In this document: positions 32,304 through 40,926 of the stretch, piece by piece | Numbering within the stretch: the first letter of the stretch is position 1 | Layout: each line of letters opens with the position of its first letter | Source: Chlorobiota bacterium | Lineage (GTDB): Bacteria > Bacteroidota > Ignavibacteria > OLB7 | Direction: 5' to 3' | Length of the DNA stretch: 64,000 bases | Assembly (NCBI GenBank): GCA_028287785.1 | Contig: JAQBOZ010000021.1 | Location: 1-64,000 of the forward strand | Notes under the pieces: model-generated | The model's input: only the letters and a program-made list of their open reading frames with translations | The model's database searches: none | Told to the model about the DNA's origin: nothing | Made by a program: the position numbers and the translations under genes

Positions 32304-33137
32304 ATGTATAAGAAAGCAATTCTCTCGATCGCCGTGCTGGTTGCAGCGGTCGCCATCTACGGCTTTATGAGCCTCGACGTGATCACCGTGAAGGGTTCCG
32401 ACACGATGGTGATCCTGGCGCAGCGCTGGGCCGAAACCTATCAGTCGAAGCACCCCGGCGTGCAGATCCGCGTCTCCGGCGGCGGATCGGGAACGGGCAT
32501 CTCCGCGCTGATCAACGGATCGACCGATATCTGCGACGCATCCCGCTCGATGACCGCGGCCGAGAAGAACTCCCTGAAGCAGCGGTTCGGCTCCCCCGGC
32601 GTGGAAGTCCGCGCGGCGCGCGATGGCGTCACCATCTACCTCAACCCGTCGAACCCGGTGAAGCAGCTCTCGATGAATCAGCTCAAGGGGATCTTTACCG
32701 GACAGATCACCAACTGGAATCAGGTTGGTGGCCGCGCCGGCCGGATCATCCTCTATGGTCGTGAGAACAGCTCGGGCACGTACGGATTCTTCAAGGAGCA
32801 TGTGCTGAAGGGACAGGATTTCGCATCCTCCACGCAGACGCTTCCGGGAACATCGGCCATCGTCAACGCTGTGGTGAAGGACCCGAACGGCGTCGGCTAC
32901 GGCGGATTCGGCTACAGCAAGGGAATCCACGTCTGCGGCGTGAGCGCAACGGACGGCGGCGCGGTCTATACGCCATCGGAGGAGACGGTCCGCAATGGGA
33001 CGTACCCGATCAGCCGGTTCCTCTATATCTATCTGAAGAACCGCCCGACCGGAGAGCTGAAGAACTACATCGACTGGATTCTCTCCGATGAGGGGCAGAA
33101 GGTGGTTCGCCAGGCCGGGTACTTCCCGATCAAATAA
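32304..33137 (+). CDS. pstS: Phosphate ABC transporter substrate-binding protein PstS
   Basis: PstS delivers phosphate to the PstCAB importer. The 277-residue protein has the family body: ITVKGSDTMVILAQRWAETY (about 27-46), a phosphate-binding loop SGGGSGTGISALINGSTDIC, ASRSMTAAEKN, GRENSSGTYGFFKEHVL and the C-terminal ILSDEGQKVVRQAGYFPI. The N-terminus is one hydrophobic helix (AILSIAVLVAAVAIYGFMSL) with no lipobox cysteine and no clear cleavage site, so it may stay tethered as an uncleaved anchor. It lies 176 bp after the porin, with repeats between, and ends at a strong terminator before pstC, so pstS can be made in excess of the permease. Confidence 0.94.
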   Translation: MYKKAILSIAVLVAAVAIYGFMSLDVITVKGSDTMVILAQRWAETYQSKHPGVQIRVSGGGSGTGISALINGSTDICDASRSMTAAEKNSLKQRFGSPGVEVRAARDGVTIYLNPSNPVKQLSMNQLKGIFTGQITNWNQVGGRAGRIILYGRENSSGTYGFFKEHVLKGQDFASSTQTLPGTSAIVNAVVKDPNGVGYGGFGYSKGIHVCGVSATDGGAVYTPSEETVRNGTYPISRFLYIYLKNRPTGELKNYIDWILSDEGQKVVRQAGYFPIK

Positions 33138-33187
33138 TCCGCCATCGGGCGCAACCGGCCTGCCGTGGGCCGGCGACGTTACGAATC

Positions 33188-33227
33188 ACAACGCGGCTCG
33201 GGGTATCTCGGGCCGCGTTGTATTTTC
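33188..33227 (+). terminator. Terminator after pstS
   Basis: A perfect 10-bp stem ACAACGCGGC/GCCGCGTTGT with a 14-nt loop is followed by ATTTTCG. It should terminate or weaken transcription between pstS and pstC. Confidence 0.75.
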
Positions 33228-33473
33228 GCCCCGCCGTTGAGACAGCGGCACGCATTTCGGCCTCAGGCTTGCTGGAGAAAGAGTGCCCGGAAAGAATCGG
33301 ACGCGGCTGGACAGGGGGATACCGATCGACGCCATAGATATACGACCGACATTCCCGCGGGAATGGTTTCGTAGCTTTGAGGCACCAGCAGGGCGGGAGC
33401 CGCTGGTCCGTCGGCCGATCCCTTTCAGGGCATCCTGTCAGAAGCTCTCACTGTTCCATCTTGAAAATATTTC
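33228..33473. other. Region upstream of pstC, 246 bp
   Basis: There is no gene. I could not identify a clear -7 box or an 11-bp Pho array here. CTGTCAGAAGC followed by TCTCACT near 33436 is only a faint resemblance to a Pho box. Confidence 0.4.
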
Positions 33474-34859
33474 ATGCCGGACCAACAGACCCCACCTCGT
33501 GAGCCGCTGCGCCCCGGCGCAGGCCCCGAAGGGACATCAGCGCACCTGGCGCGCCTGGAGACCCGACCCTCCTTTACCGAACGGAACAGACGGATCGGTG
33601 AACGGATCGTTGAGGGGCTCATCTTCGGCATCGCCGGGATGTCGATCATCTTCATCTTCCTGATATTCTACTTCACGTTCCGCGAGGCCGCCCCGATCTT
33701 CTTCGGCAGCGGAAAGACCGTGGAGACGGCCGCGGTCATGGATGACTACAGGCTCCCCGGAGAGAAGCCGGAGGCCGACACCTCCTCGGCGGCAGCCAGT
33801 GGCGATACATCGGAGGTCTACAACCCGGACAGCGGAGCGCCGCCGGCACTCCCCGGCGACAGTGCTGCGGCGCCCGCGGTGAAGAAAAAAGATGCCGCGA
33901 CCGGCTCGCCGAAGGGCGATACGTCATCGGGATCGGAGGTCTACAACCCGGAATCGGGCGCGCCACCGGCGCTCCCCGCCGACAGCACCCCGGCACCGGC
34001 ATCCGCGGCCACCGCCGAGCAGACGGCAAAGACCAACGACAGCAACTCGCGCCTGATTGTCGGCAACGATTATCCGATTCTCGATCGGGAGACGCCGATC
34101 AAGCTGAGCTATCTCTATTATCACAACTGGCAGCCGAACTCCGATCACCCGCGCTACGGCATCTTCCCGATCCTGGTCGGCACGCTGAAGACCACGCTGA
34201 TCGCGCTGCTGATTGCCGCGCCGCTTTCGATTCTCGCGGCGCTCTACACCGCCTTCTTCGCACCGAAGCGGCTCCGCGAAACGCTGAAGCCGATCATCGA
34301 GATCCTCGCCGGCTTCCCGTCGGTCGTGGTCGGCTTTTTCTGCCTGATGACTGTCGCATCGCTCGTGCAGACGCTCTTCGGCATCGACTACCGGCTGAAC
34401 GCATTTGTCGGCGGTATCGGCCTGGCGCTGGCGGTGATCCCGATCATCTACACGATCTCCGATGACGCTCTCCGCGCGGTCCCCGGATCGCTCCGGGAGG
34501 CGGCGCTGGCGATCGGCGCGTCGGAATGGCAGGCGGCCTATCAGGTGATGCTTCCGGCGGCAACGCCCGGCATCTTCGCGGCACTGCTGCTGGGGCTTGG
34601 GCGCGCGTTCGGCGAGACGATGATCGCGCTGATGGCTACCGGCAACGCCGGCACGTTCAGTTGGAATTTCTTTGAGCCGGTGCGGACGTTCGCGGCCACC
34701 ATCGGCGCGGAAATGGGCGAGGTGCAGCATGGCTCCCCCCATTATCAGATCCTCTTTCTGCTCGGCGTCATCCTCTTCATCTTTTCCTTTGCGATCAACC
34801 TTGTCACGGAGTTCTACGTGAAGCAGCGGCTCATCAAAAAGTTCAGGGGGGCCGAATGA
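33474..34859 (+). CDS. pstC: Phosphate ABC transporter permease PstC, with enlarged periplasmic loop
   Basis: PstC is one of two permease subunits of the high-affinity phosphate importer. The 461-residue protein has a cytoplasmic N-terminus, a first membrane helix at about 46-70, and the permease core from about 235 (LVGTLKTTLIALLIAAPLSI). The EAA-type loop is at SLREAALAIGASEWQAAYQV (about 342-361), with further helices to the C-terminus. Between helix 1 and the core lies about 150 residues of soluble sequence, much of it Ala/Pro/Ser-rich and tandemly duplicated. Ordinary PstC proteins are about 300-330 residues, so this insert is the main departure. It overlaps pstA by 4 bp. Confidence 0.93.
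   Translation: MPDQQTPPREPLRPGAGPEGTSAHLARLETRPSFTERNRRIGERIVEGLIFGIAGMSIIFIFLIFYFTFREAAPIFFGSGKTVETAAVMDDYRLPGEKPEADTSSAAASGDTSEVYNPDSGAPPALPGDSAAAPAVKKKDAATGSPKGDTSSGSEVYNPESGAPPALPADSTPAPASAATAEQTAKTNDSNSRLIVGNDYPILDRETPIKLSYLYYHNWQPNSDHPRYGIFPILVGTLKTTLIALLIAAPLSILAALYTAFFAPKRLRETLKPIIEILAGFPSVVVGFFCLMTVASLVQTLFGIDYRLNAFVGGIGLALAVIPIIYTISDDALRAVPGSLREAALAIGASEWQAAYQVMLPAATPGIFAALLLGLGRAFGETMIALMATGNAGTFSWNFFEPVRTFAATIGAEMGEVQHGSPHYQILFLLGVILFIFSFAINLVTEFYVKQRLIKKFRGAE
33810..33986 (+). repeat. In-frame tandem duplication within pstC
   Basis: Two 54-bp copies starting at 33810 and 33933, 123 bp (41 codons) apart, encode SEVYNPDSGAPPALPGDS and SEVYNPESGAPPALPADS. The flanking codons are also related, so the duplicated unit is about 40 codons. 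It lies in the extra periplasmic loop. Confidence 0.88.
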
Positions 34860-35971
34860 GGGAGCATCGCAAATCGTTCATCGGCTTTCTGGCGATGCGC
34901 CTGCCGATGCTGGCTACCCTGCTGATCATCCTGACGATCGTGCTGATCATCGGCGATTTCTTCTTCGCCGGAATCGGGCATGTGACATGGGAATTTCTCA
35001 CGCAGCCCCCCAGAAACGCCAACACCGAGGGGGGAATTCTCCCGGCGATCATCGGCACGGCGGAGCTGGTGCTGCTGATGAGCCTCGCGGCCGTTCCCGT
35101 GGGGACGATCACGGCGATCTACCTTACGGAGTACGCCCGGCAGACATCGATCTTCGCGCGGATCATCCGCTTCGCGGTCAACACGCTGGCGGGCGTTCCC
35201 TCGGTGGTGTTCGGCCTCTTCGGGCTCGGCTTTTTCATCCAGACGGTGGGCGGGCAGATGGATCAGGTGCGATGGGATCAGAGGATGAAATCGCTCCACG
35301 CGGTGATTGCCGCCCCCGCCTCGCCGGTGGCCGGCAATCACATCGCAACGGTGGCGCTGGTGCAGACCTATCTTCAGAAGGCCGACAATGGCGACTGGAC
35401 GGATCAGGCAACGAAGCTGAACGGCTTTCCGCGCGGCACGGTGGCGCGGGTGAACGCCGATATCGTCGAGCGATATTTCCGCAACAGCGTCGAGCTGAAC
35501 TGGGGGAAGCCGGGGCTGATATGGGCGGCGCTGACGCTGGCGCTTCTGACGCTTCCGGTGGTGATCGTCTCGGTGGAGGAATCGCTCAGAACGGTCCCGC
35601 GCGATATCCGCGAGGCCAGCCTTGCGCTTGGGGCAACGAAGCTGGAGACGATCATCAAGGTGGTGATCCCCAACTCCCTGACCGGCATCCTCACCGGATC
35701 GATCCTGGCGATCGGCCGCGGGGCCGGCGAGGTGGCGCCGATCCTCTTCACCGGCGTTGTCTACTCCGCGCAGGAAGGGCCGCACGCGCTGACCGATCAG
35801 TTCATGCACCTTGGCTATCATCTCTATATTCTGGCAACGCAGTCCACGAACGTGGAGGCCACCCAGCCGCTGCAATATGCGACCACGCTGGTCCTCCTTG
35901 TCCTTACGCTGGCGCTGAACCTCTCGGCAATCCTTCTCCGTTCCCATATCCGCCGTCGTCAGGTGGCATAA
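34856..35971 (+). CDS. pstA: Phosphate ABC transporter permease PstA, with internal insert
   Basis: PstA pairs with PstC to form the phosphate channel. The 371-residue protein shows LPAIIGTAELVLLMSLAAVP, AIYLTEYARQTSIFARIIRF and VNTLAGVPSVVFGLFGLGFF (about 60-130), then the EAA-type loop DIREASLALGATKLETIIKV (about 248-267). Between these lies about 75 residues of soluble sequence (about 138-212, including NHIATVALVQTYLQKADNGD) absent from standard PstA. Both permease subunits therefore carry extra soluble loops, which may pack together or against PstS. The ATG overlaps the pstC stop by 4 bp; pstB follows after 18 bp. Confidence 0.93.
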   Translation: MREHRKSFIGFLAMRLPMLATLLIILTIVLIIGDFFFAGIGHVTWEFLTQPPRNANTEGGILPAIIGTAELVLLMSLAAVPVGTITAIYLTEYARQTSIFARIIRFAVNTLAGVPSVVFGLFGLGFFIQTVGGQMDQVRWDQRMKSLHAVIAAPASPVAGNHIATVALVQTYLQKADNGDWTDQATKLNGFPRGTVARVNADIVERYFRNSVELNWGKPGLIWAALTLALLTLPVVIVSVEESLRTVPRDIREASLALGATKLETIIKVVIPNSLTGILTGSILAIGRGAGEVAPILFTGVVYSAQEGPHALTDQFMHLGYHLYILATQSTNVEATQPLQYATTLVLLVLTLALNLSAILLRSHIRRRQVA

Positions 35972-35989
35972 CCCGGAAACAGATATCTC

Positions 35990-36760
35990 ATGGCAAAGGA
36001 AGAATATCAAACGAAAATCCGCAGCCAGGATCTCTCCCTCTTCTACGGAGAGAAACAGGCGCTTCGAAATATCTCGCTCGATATGTACGCCAACAAGGTG
36101 ACCGCGTTCATCGGTCCCTCCGGCTGCGGCAAGAGCACATTTATCCGCACGCTGAACCGGATGAACGACCTGATCGCCGGCGTGAAGATCACCGGCTCGG
36201 CGTTTATCGACGGCATCGATGTCTACGGGCCGGGCATCAACGTGGTGAACCTGCGGAAGCGCGTGGGAATGGTGTTCCAGAAGTCCAACCCCTTCCCGAA
36301 GTCGATCTACGAGAACATCGCCTACGGGCCGAAGGTCAACGGCATCACGAAGAAGTCGGACCTGGATGATATCGTGGAGACAAGCCTTCGCGGCGCGGCG
36401 CTCTGGAACGAGGTGAGCGACCGGCTGCACTCCTCGGCGCTGGCGCTCTCCGGCGGCCAGCAGCAGCGCGTCTGCATTGCCAGGGCGATCGCGGTCAACC
36501 CGGAAATCCTCCTGATGGATGAGCCATGCTCGGCGCTCGACCCGATCTCCACGATGAAGATCGAGGAGCTGATCTGCGAGCTGAAGGCGAACTACACCAT
36601 TGTCATCGTCACCCACAACATGCAGCAGGCGGCGCGCGTGAGCGATTACACCGCATTCTTCTACATCGGCGAGCTGGTGGAGTTCGGCCAGACGAAGAAC
36701 ATCTTCACCAAGCCGGTGAAGACGCAGACGGAGGATTATATTACCGGCCGGTTTGGGTGA
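35990..36760 (+). CDS. pstB: Phosphate ABC transporter ATP-binding protein PstB
   Basis: PstB powers phosphate import and takes part in Pho signalling. The 256-residue protein has Walker A GPSGCGKS (about 43-50), the Q-loop in [20 protein letters not shown], the signature [17 protein letters not shown] (about 150), Walker [13 protein letters not shown] and the switch histidine in [15 protein letters not shown]. The PstB-specific sequence TLNRMNDL after Walker A is present. It is close behind pstA and is separated from phoU by 91 bp containing a copy of the palindromic repeat. Confidence 0.97.
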   Translation: MAKEEYQTKIRSQDLSLFYGEKQALRNISLDMYANKVTAFIGPSGCGKSTFIRTLNRMNDLIAGVKITGSAFIDGIDVYGPGINVVNLRKRVGMVFQKSNPFPKSIYENIAYGPKVNGITKKSDLDDIVETSLRGAALWNEVSDRLHSSALALSGGQQQRVCIARAIAVNPEILLMDEPCSALDPISTMKIEELICELKANYTIVIVTHNMQQAARVSDYTAFFYIGELVEFGQTKNIFTKPVKTQTEDYITGRFG

Positions 36761-36797
36761 TCCGTGGTCGCGATAGTCGGGACGTATCGGAGCGTGT

Positions 36798-36823
36798 GTC
36801 GGGGCGGGTTTGAAACCCGCCCC
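36798..36823. repeat. Dispersed palindromic repeat, copy 4
   Basis: A 23-bp perfect core with 11-nt arms GGGGCGGGTTT around G is preceded by GTC. It lies between pstB and phoU, so a hairpin in the transcript would separate the transporter genes from the regulator gene. Confidence 0.92.
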
Positions 36824-36851
36824 AACTGAGAACTGAACACTTCTATTATCC

Positions 36852-37583
36852 ATGAACAAAATATTCGAAGCAGAGCTGGACAAGCTCCGGACGCGGATCA
36901 TCAAGATGGGAAGCCTGGTCGATGAGCAGGTGGAGTATGCGTTCCGCGCGCTGAACGAGTGGAATGTGGCGATGGCGCATCTGGTGATGGACCGCGACGG
37001 CAAGGTGGACAAGCTGGATCAGAAGATCGAGAAGCAGTGCCAGCGGATTTTCGCGCTTCAGCAGCCGGTGGCCCGCGATCTCCGGCTGATCATGGCCGCG
37101 CTGAAGATCAACAACGACCTGGAACGGATGGGCGATCTGGCCTTCAACGTGGCCCGCTCGGTGGAGCCACTCCTCGCCAGCCGTCGATTTATCGAGTCGC
37201 TGGAGCTGACACAGATCACCGACGCCGTCCATACGATGGTCCGCCACACGATCGACAGCTTTGTCAACAACGATCCCGAGCTTGCCATCACGATCATGAA
37301 GAGCGATATCCGCGTCGATCAGTACGAGCAGCGGATCGGCAAGCAGATCGTGGATATGATGAAGCGGGAGCCCGAGTTTATCGAGGCGGGGGTCAGCCTG
37401 ATCATCCAGCTCAGGAACATCGAGCGCCTGGCCGATCACGCCACCAACATCGCCGAGGATGTGATCTTCTTCACGGAAGCGCGCGTGATCCGCAACCGGT
37501 TCGATACCGAGGCGTTCGAGGAGCTTCAGCGGGAACTTCACGGCGATTCCATCTCCGACGATCCGGACACCGAGGAGGGCTGA
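36852..37583 (+). CDS. phoU: Phosphate signalling regulator PhoU
   Basis: PhoU links PstB to the PhoR kinase and keeps the Pho response off when phosphate is plentiful. The 243-residue protein is all helical, made of two PhoU three-helix bundles. The metal-binding E/DxxxD-type motifs are visible in the first half (VDKLDQKIEKQCQRIFALQQ, LRLIMAALKINNDLERMGDL) and in the second (DVQYEQR-like DQYEQRIGKQIVDMM, LIIQLRNIERLADHATNIAE). The start MNKIFEAELDKLRTRIIKMG is typical. It closes the pst block, on the same strand, after the palindromic repeat. The downstream neighbour, adk, is convergent. Confidence 0.96.
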   Translation: MNKIFEAELDKLRTRIIKMGSLVDEQVEYAFRALNEWNVAMAHLVMDRDGKVDKLDQKIEKQCQRIFALQQPVARDLRLIMAALKINNDLERMGDLAFNVARSVEPLLASRRFIESLELTQITDAVHTMVRHTIDSFVNNDPELAITIMKSDIRVDQYEQRIGKQIVDMMKREPEFIEAGVSLIIQLRNIERLADHATNIAEDVIFFTEARVIRNRFDTEAFEELQRELHGDSISDDPDTEEG

Positions 37584-37624
37584 GGCCGCGACGCGAGGAA
37601 TCCGGTGGCGCCGCGTTCGAGGCA

Positions 37625-37650
37625 CGCCGGGAGCCGGCTCACGCCCGGCG
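37625..37650. terminator. Hairpin between convergent phoU and adk
   Basis: A 7-bp stem CGCCGGG/CCCGGCG with a 12-nt loop lies 42 bp past the phoU stop. No T-run follows, so this is a weak candidate. Confidence 0.3.
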
Positions 37651-37762
37651 GCATTCGCGCGCGCGACCGCGGAGCGTTCAGCCGCCCGTGGCCCGTGCCA
37701 TCAGAGCGGCCATCCCGGGCCGATGGCCGGCAGATCCATTCCCCGGCGTGCAGGCGGAGGTT

Positions 37763-38335
37763 CTACGCGTTGTCCACCTGCACGCTTCCGTTCAGCGCCG
37801 CCACGATCCGCTCATGCACTTCATCTACATCCCCCACCCCGTTGATCTCCGTCACATGGTCGATCGCGCGGAAGTAGTTGAGCACGGGAGATGTCTCGGC
37901 ATCGTACACCTCGAACCGCGTCCGGATCACATCCTCGGTATCGTCCACCCGCCCCCGCTTCAGCATCCGCTCCACCAGCTCATCGAGCGGCGCCGTCAGG
38001 TAGATCACCTTCCCGACCGATGTCCCCTTTGCCGTGAGCGCGGCCGCCAGCGCCTCCGCCTGGCCGATATTCCGGGGATAGCCGTCCAGGATGAAACCGT
38101 TGGCGCAGGCCGGCTCATCCAGCGCATCCAGCGCAATCCGCGTGGTCAGCTCGTCCGGCACCAGGAGGCCATCGTCCATATACCGCTTTGCTTCCAGCCC
38201 CAGAGGCTTGCCCGCGGCCACCGCCGAGCGAAAAATCGCCCCGGTCGAGATATGAGGAACTCCGAGCCGCTCGGCGAGGATCGCAGCCTGCGTCCCCTTG
38301 CCGACGCCCGGCGCTCCGAAGAGAATGATGTTCAT
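37763..38335 (-). CDS. adk: Adenylate kinase
   Basis: Adenylate kinase interconverts ATP + AMP and two ADP. The 190-residue protein is the short form without an extended LID domain. The P-loop GAPGVGKGTQ is at 7-16, the AMP-binding region HISTGAIFR near 30, the FILDGYPRNIGQAEAL segment (about 81-96) holds the conserved Asp-Gly-Tyr/Phe-Pro-Arg, and the short LID GRVDDTEDVIRTRFEVYDAE lies near 130-150. It is alone on its strand, convergent with phoU and divergent from the glycosyltransferase gene. Confidence 0.96.
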   Translation of the reverse strand: MNIILFGAPGVGKGTQAAILAERLGVPHISTGAIFRSAVAAGKPLGLEAKRYMDDGLLVPDELTTRIALDALDEPACANGFILDGYPRNIGQAEALAAALTAKGTSVGKVIYLTAPLDELVERMLKRGRVDDTEDVIRTRFEVYDAETSPVLNYFRAIDHVTEINGVGDVDEVHERIVAALNGSVQVDNA

Positions 38336-38495
38336 AGATAATTGGATTGTAGTATCGAGGATGGCGGGAATGCCATGCCGTACGCGGCCCGTGCCCGCTC
38401 CCGGCGGGTAAGATATTCAAAATTGAGTGGATCGCCAGCGGGGACTTCAGGGGGCCTCTTCGTCGTTTCCCGCTTTCCTCCTATCTTCGGGCTCA

Positions 38496-39821
38496 ATGAA
38501 GAAAGTTCTTATCGTAGCCTATTACTTCCCCCCCTCCGGCGGACCCGGCGTGCAGCGGGTGCTGAAGTATGTTCAATATCTCCGGGACTTCGGGTGGGAG
38601 CCGGTGGTGCTTACCGTGAAGGATGGGAATTTCCCCGCGCGCGATGAGTCGCTGCTGGCGAAAATCCCATCGGACGTGAAGGTCATCCGCACCGATATCT
38701 TCGAGCCGTACGATCTCTACCGGAAGCTGACCGGCAAGCAGAAAAGCGCGGCCATCGATGTCAACACGATGCACAAGGAAGGGGCAAAGCTCCCGGCTTC
38801 GGAGCGGGTGGCGGAGTTCATCCGCGCCACGCTCTTTATTCCGGACGCCCGTATCGGCTGGTACGGCTCAGGCATCAAGGCGGGCATGCGGGCGATCGCC
38901 GAGGAGAAGATCGACGCCATCTACAGCTCATCCCCGCCATACACCTGCGCGCTGATTGCCCGCGGCCTGAAAAGAAAATCCGGCCTCCCCTGGGTTGCGG
39001 GGTTTCGCGATCCATGGACCGGGTTCATCACCACCCCGAAACGGTGGGCGGTGCCGGCCAGGATCGACAGGACGCTGGAACAGGCCGTGTTCAAGGAGGC
39101 GGACGCGGTGGAGGTTGCGTGGCTTGGGATCACCAAGGACGCGCTGAAGAAATATCCGAACCTGGACCCCGCGAAGTTCCATCATCTGCCGAACGGCTTC
39201 GACAGCAGCGATTTCCCCCCCGTGGATCAGGCCAGCCGAACCGATGACCGATTTACCGTGACCTATACCGGCTCGATGTACGGTCGCCGCAACCCCGATG
39301 CCTTCCTGAAAGCAGTGGAGCGCCTGGCGATGCGCGGCGAGATAGACCCCGCGAAGATCCGGCTGCGCTTCATAGGCCGGTTCGGCGATGAGGTGAAGGC
39401 GATGTTCGATGCCAGCGCGCTGGTGAAATCGATCGAGGTGGTGGGCTACATGCCGCAGCAGGAGAGCATCCGGCAGCTCCTGCTTGCCGACGCGCTGCTG
39501 CTGATCGTGGATGAGTGCGATGAGAGCGACGAGGTGGTGCCGGGGAAGGTGTACGAGTATCTGGGCTCCGGCCACCCGGTGATCACCGTGGCGCCGGAGA
39601 AGGGGGCGATCGCCGATCTGATCGCCGAGACGCGCGGCGGGGTGATTGCCCATCAGTCCAATATCGCGGGGATCGCGGCGGGGTTCCTGAAGCTCTATCG
39701 CGATCATTACGAGGGGACGCAGTCGGTGGCGCCGGATCGCGAGGCGATCGACCGCTACGAGCGGCGCAACACGGCGCGCGAGCTGGCCGGGCTTCTCGAT
39801 CATTTCACAAAAAAATCGTGA
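38496..39821 (+). CDS. GT4-like glycosyltransferase
   Basis: A GT-B fold glycosyltransferase of 441 residues. The donor/acceptor half starts KKVLIVAYYFPPSGGPGVQR, a hallmark of a FCB group of GT4-like enzymes, and the second half has FTVTYTGSMYGRRNPDAFLK (about 250), VVGYMPQQESIRQLLLADAL and the nucleotide-sugar-binding region VPGKVYEYLGSGHPVITVAP with the E-x7-E-type arrangement. It probably acts on a cell-surface polysaccharide or lipid. The ATG at 38496 is chosen because homologous sequence begins there; an upstream GTG adds 23 unrelated residues. No other polysaccharide genes adjoin it. Confidence 0.9.
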   Translation: MKKVLIVAYYFPPSGGPGVQRVLKYVQYLRDFGWEPVVLTVKDGNFPARDESLLAKIPSDVKVIRTDIFEPYDLYRKLTGKQKSAAIDVNTMHKEGAKLPASERVAEFIRATLFIPDARIGWYGSGIKAGMRAIAEEKIDAIYSSSPPYTCALIARGLKRKSGLPWVAGFRDPWTGFITTPKRWAVPARIDRTLEQAVFKEADAVEVAWLGITKDALKKYPNLDPAKFHHLPNGFDSSDFPPVDQASRTDDRFTVTYTGSMYGRRNPDAFLKAVERLAMRGEIDPAKIRLRFIGRFGDEVKAMFDASALVKSIEVVGYMPQQESIRQLLLADALLLIVDECDESDEVVPGKVYEYLGSGHPVITVAPEKGAIADLIAETRGGVIAHQSNIAGIAAGFLKLYRDHYEGTQSVAPDREAIDRYERRNTARELAGLLDHFTKKS

Positions 39822-39970
39822 CGAACCCTCTGCCGAAACCGTTATTCACCGATAGGAACATCTCTCACAGGCCGATTCCCCCCCTCATCACATGTACGGT
39901 GGAGCCATGTCCCGGCATCGGGATACATGAGCCGGCGCTCAGAGCCTGCATCCCGGTGCATGAACGGAAA

Positions 39971-39992
39971 TGAAGGATCTCCCCATCCTTCA
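39971..39992. other. Small hairpin downstream of the glycosyltransferase
   Basis: A perfect 8-bp stem TGAAGGAT/ATCCTTCA with a 6-nt loop lies 150 bp past the gene and 91 bp before the next. No T-run follows. Confidence 0.3.
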
Positions 39993-40082
39993 GCGATGAA
40001 GACCATATATCATGCGGTCGCGGACCTGTACGAACCGTGACCGGCACAAAGCATCTTATTCAGTCAATCAGGAGCATCACGC

Positions 40083-40676
40083 ATGGACGAACGGTATACG
40101 AAGAACACCTATCTCATCCGAAAGAAAATGCTCAAGCTGTTCGGCGGAGTTTTCCACGTCTTCGGTCCCGACGGCGAGGCCGGAGCCCCGATCTTCTACT
40201 CGAAGATGAAGGCGTTCAAGCTGAAGGAGGATATCCGGCTCTTCACCGGGGAGGACATGGGAACCGAGCTTCTGGTGATGTCCGCGCGCAAGGCGCTCGA
40301 CTTCTCCGGCACCTACGATGTCACCGATTCACAGACCGGCGAGAAGGTGGGCGCGCTGAAACGGAAGGGAGCGAGGTCGATCCTCCGCGACGAGTGGCTG
40401 ATTCTGGACACGCAGGATCGCGAGGTCGGGACGATCATCGAGGACAGCATGCTGATGGCGCTTCTCCGCAGGTTCGCCACCAGCCTGATCCCGCAGACCT
40501 ATAACGGCACCGTCAACGGACAGCCGGTGCTGGTCTTCAAGCAGAATTTTAACCCGTTTGTTACCAAGCTCAATCTGGACTTCTCGATGGACACCGGCGG
40601 CGTTCTGGACCGGCGGCTCGGCATCGCGGCGGGGATTCTCCTCTGCGCCATCGAAGGAAAGCAGCAGTCGTATTAA
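40083..40676 (+). CDS. LURP-one / phospholipid-scramblase-like protein
   Basis: The 197-residue protein has the tubby-like beta-barrel pattern of the LURP-one-related family (related to phospholipid scramblases). Typical parts are the start TYLIRKKMLKLFGGVFHVFG, MKAFKLKEDIRLFTGEDMGT, VMSARKALDFSGTYDVTDSQ, GEKVGALKRKGARSILRDEW and the C-terminal DRRLGIAAGILLCAIEGKQ. The family is widespread, and its bacterial function is not known. It has no signal peptide. It appears to be transcribed alone, with about 260 bp before it and 250 bp after; these gaps show nothing beyond the small hairpin at 39971-39992. Confidence 0.85.
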   Translation: MDERYTKNTYLIRKKMLKLFGGVFHVFGPDGEAGAPIFYSKMKAFKLKEDIRLFTGEDMGTELLVMSARKALDFSGTYDVTDSQTGEKVGALKRKGARSILRDEWLILDTQDREVGTIIEDSMLMALLRRFATSLIPQTYNGTVNGQPVLVFKQNFNPFVTKLNLDFSMDTGGVLDRRLGIAAGILLCAIEGKQQSY

Positions 40677-40926
40677 GCCCGGCCATCGCGGACCCTGCGG
40701 CCCGGAGATTCTCTTCCGGGCCGCAGGCGGAACCACCGGCGACGGCGGGACTGAAGTAAATCATGCAACCGCATCGCCTGAGCCTGAGCAACGCCGGCGA
40801 TAAAATTCCCAGTCGGAAGGCGCCGCCATTTTAAATTGCGCCATCCCCTCCCTCCCGGCCGGCAGCGGCCGGAGATGAACGGGCTTTCAACGGACAATCA
40901 ACTCTCGTCATACATTTCGCACCAGC

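Noticed and set aside
33430-33455. Possible Pho box before pstC
   Set aside because: Only one near-match to CTGTCA and no 11-bp periodic array, unlike 30469-30507.
34814-37012. 732-residue minus-strand frame over pstA, pstB and phoU
   Set aside because: All three plus-strand genes are certain by motif; the frame has biased, basic, low-information composition and no family resemblance.
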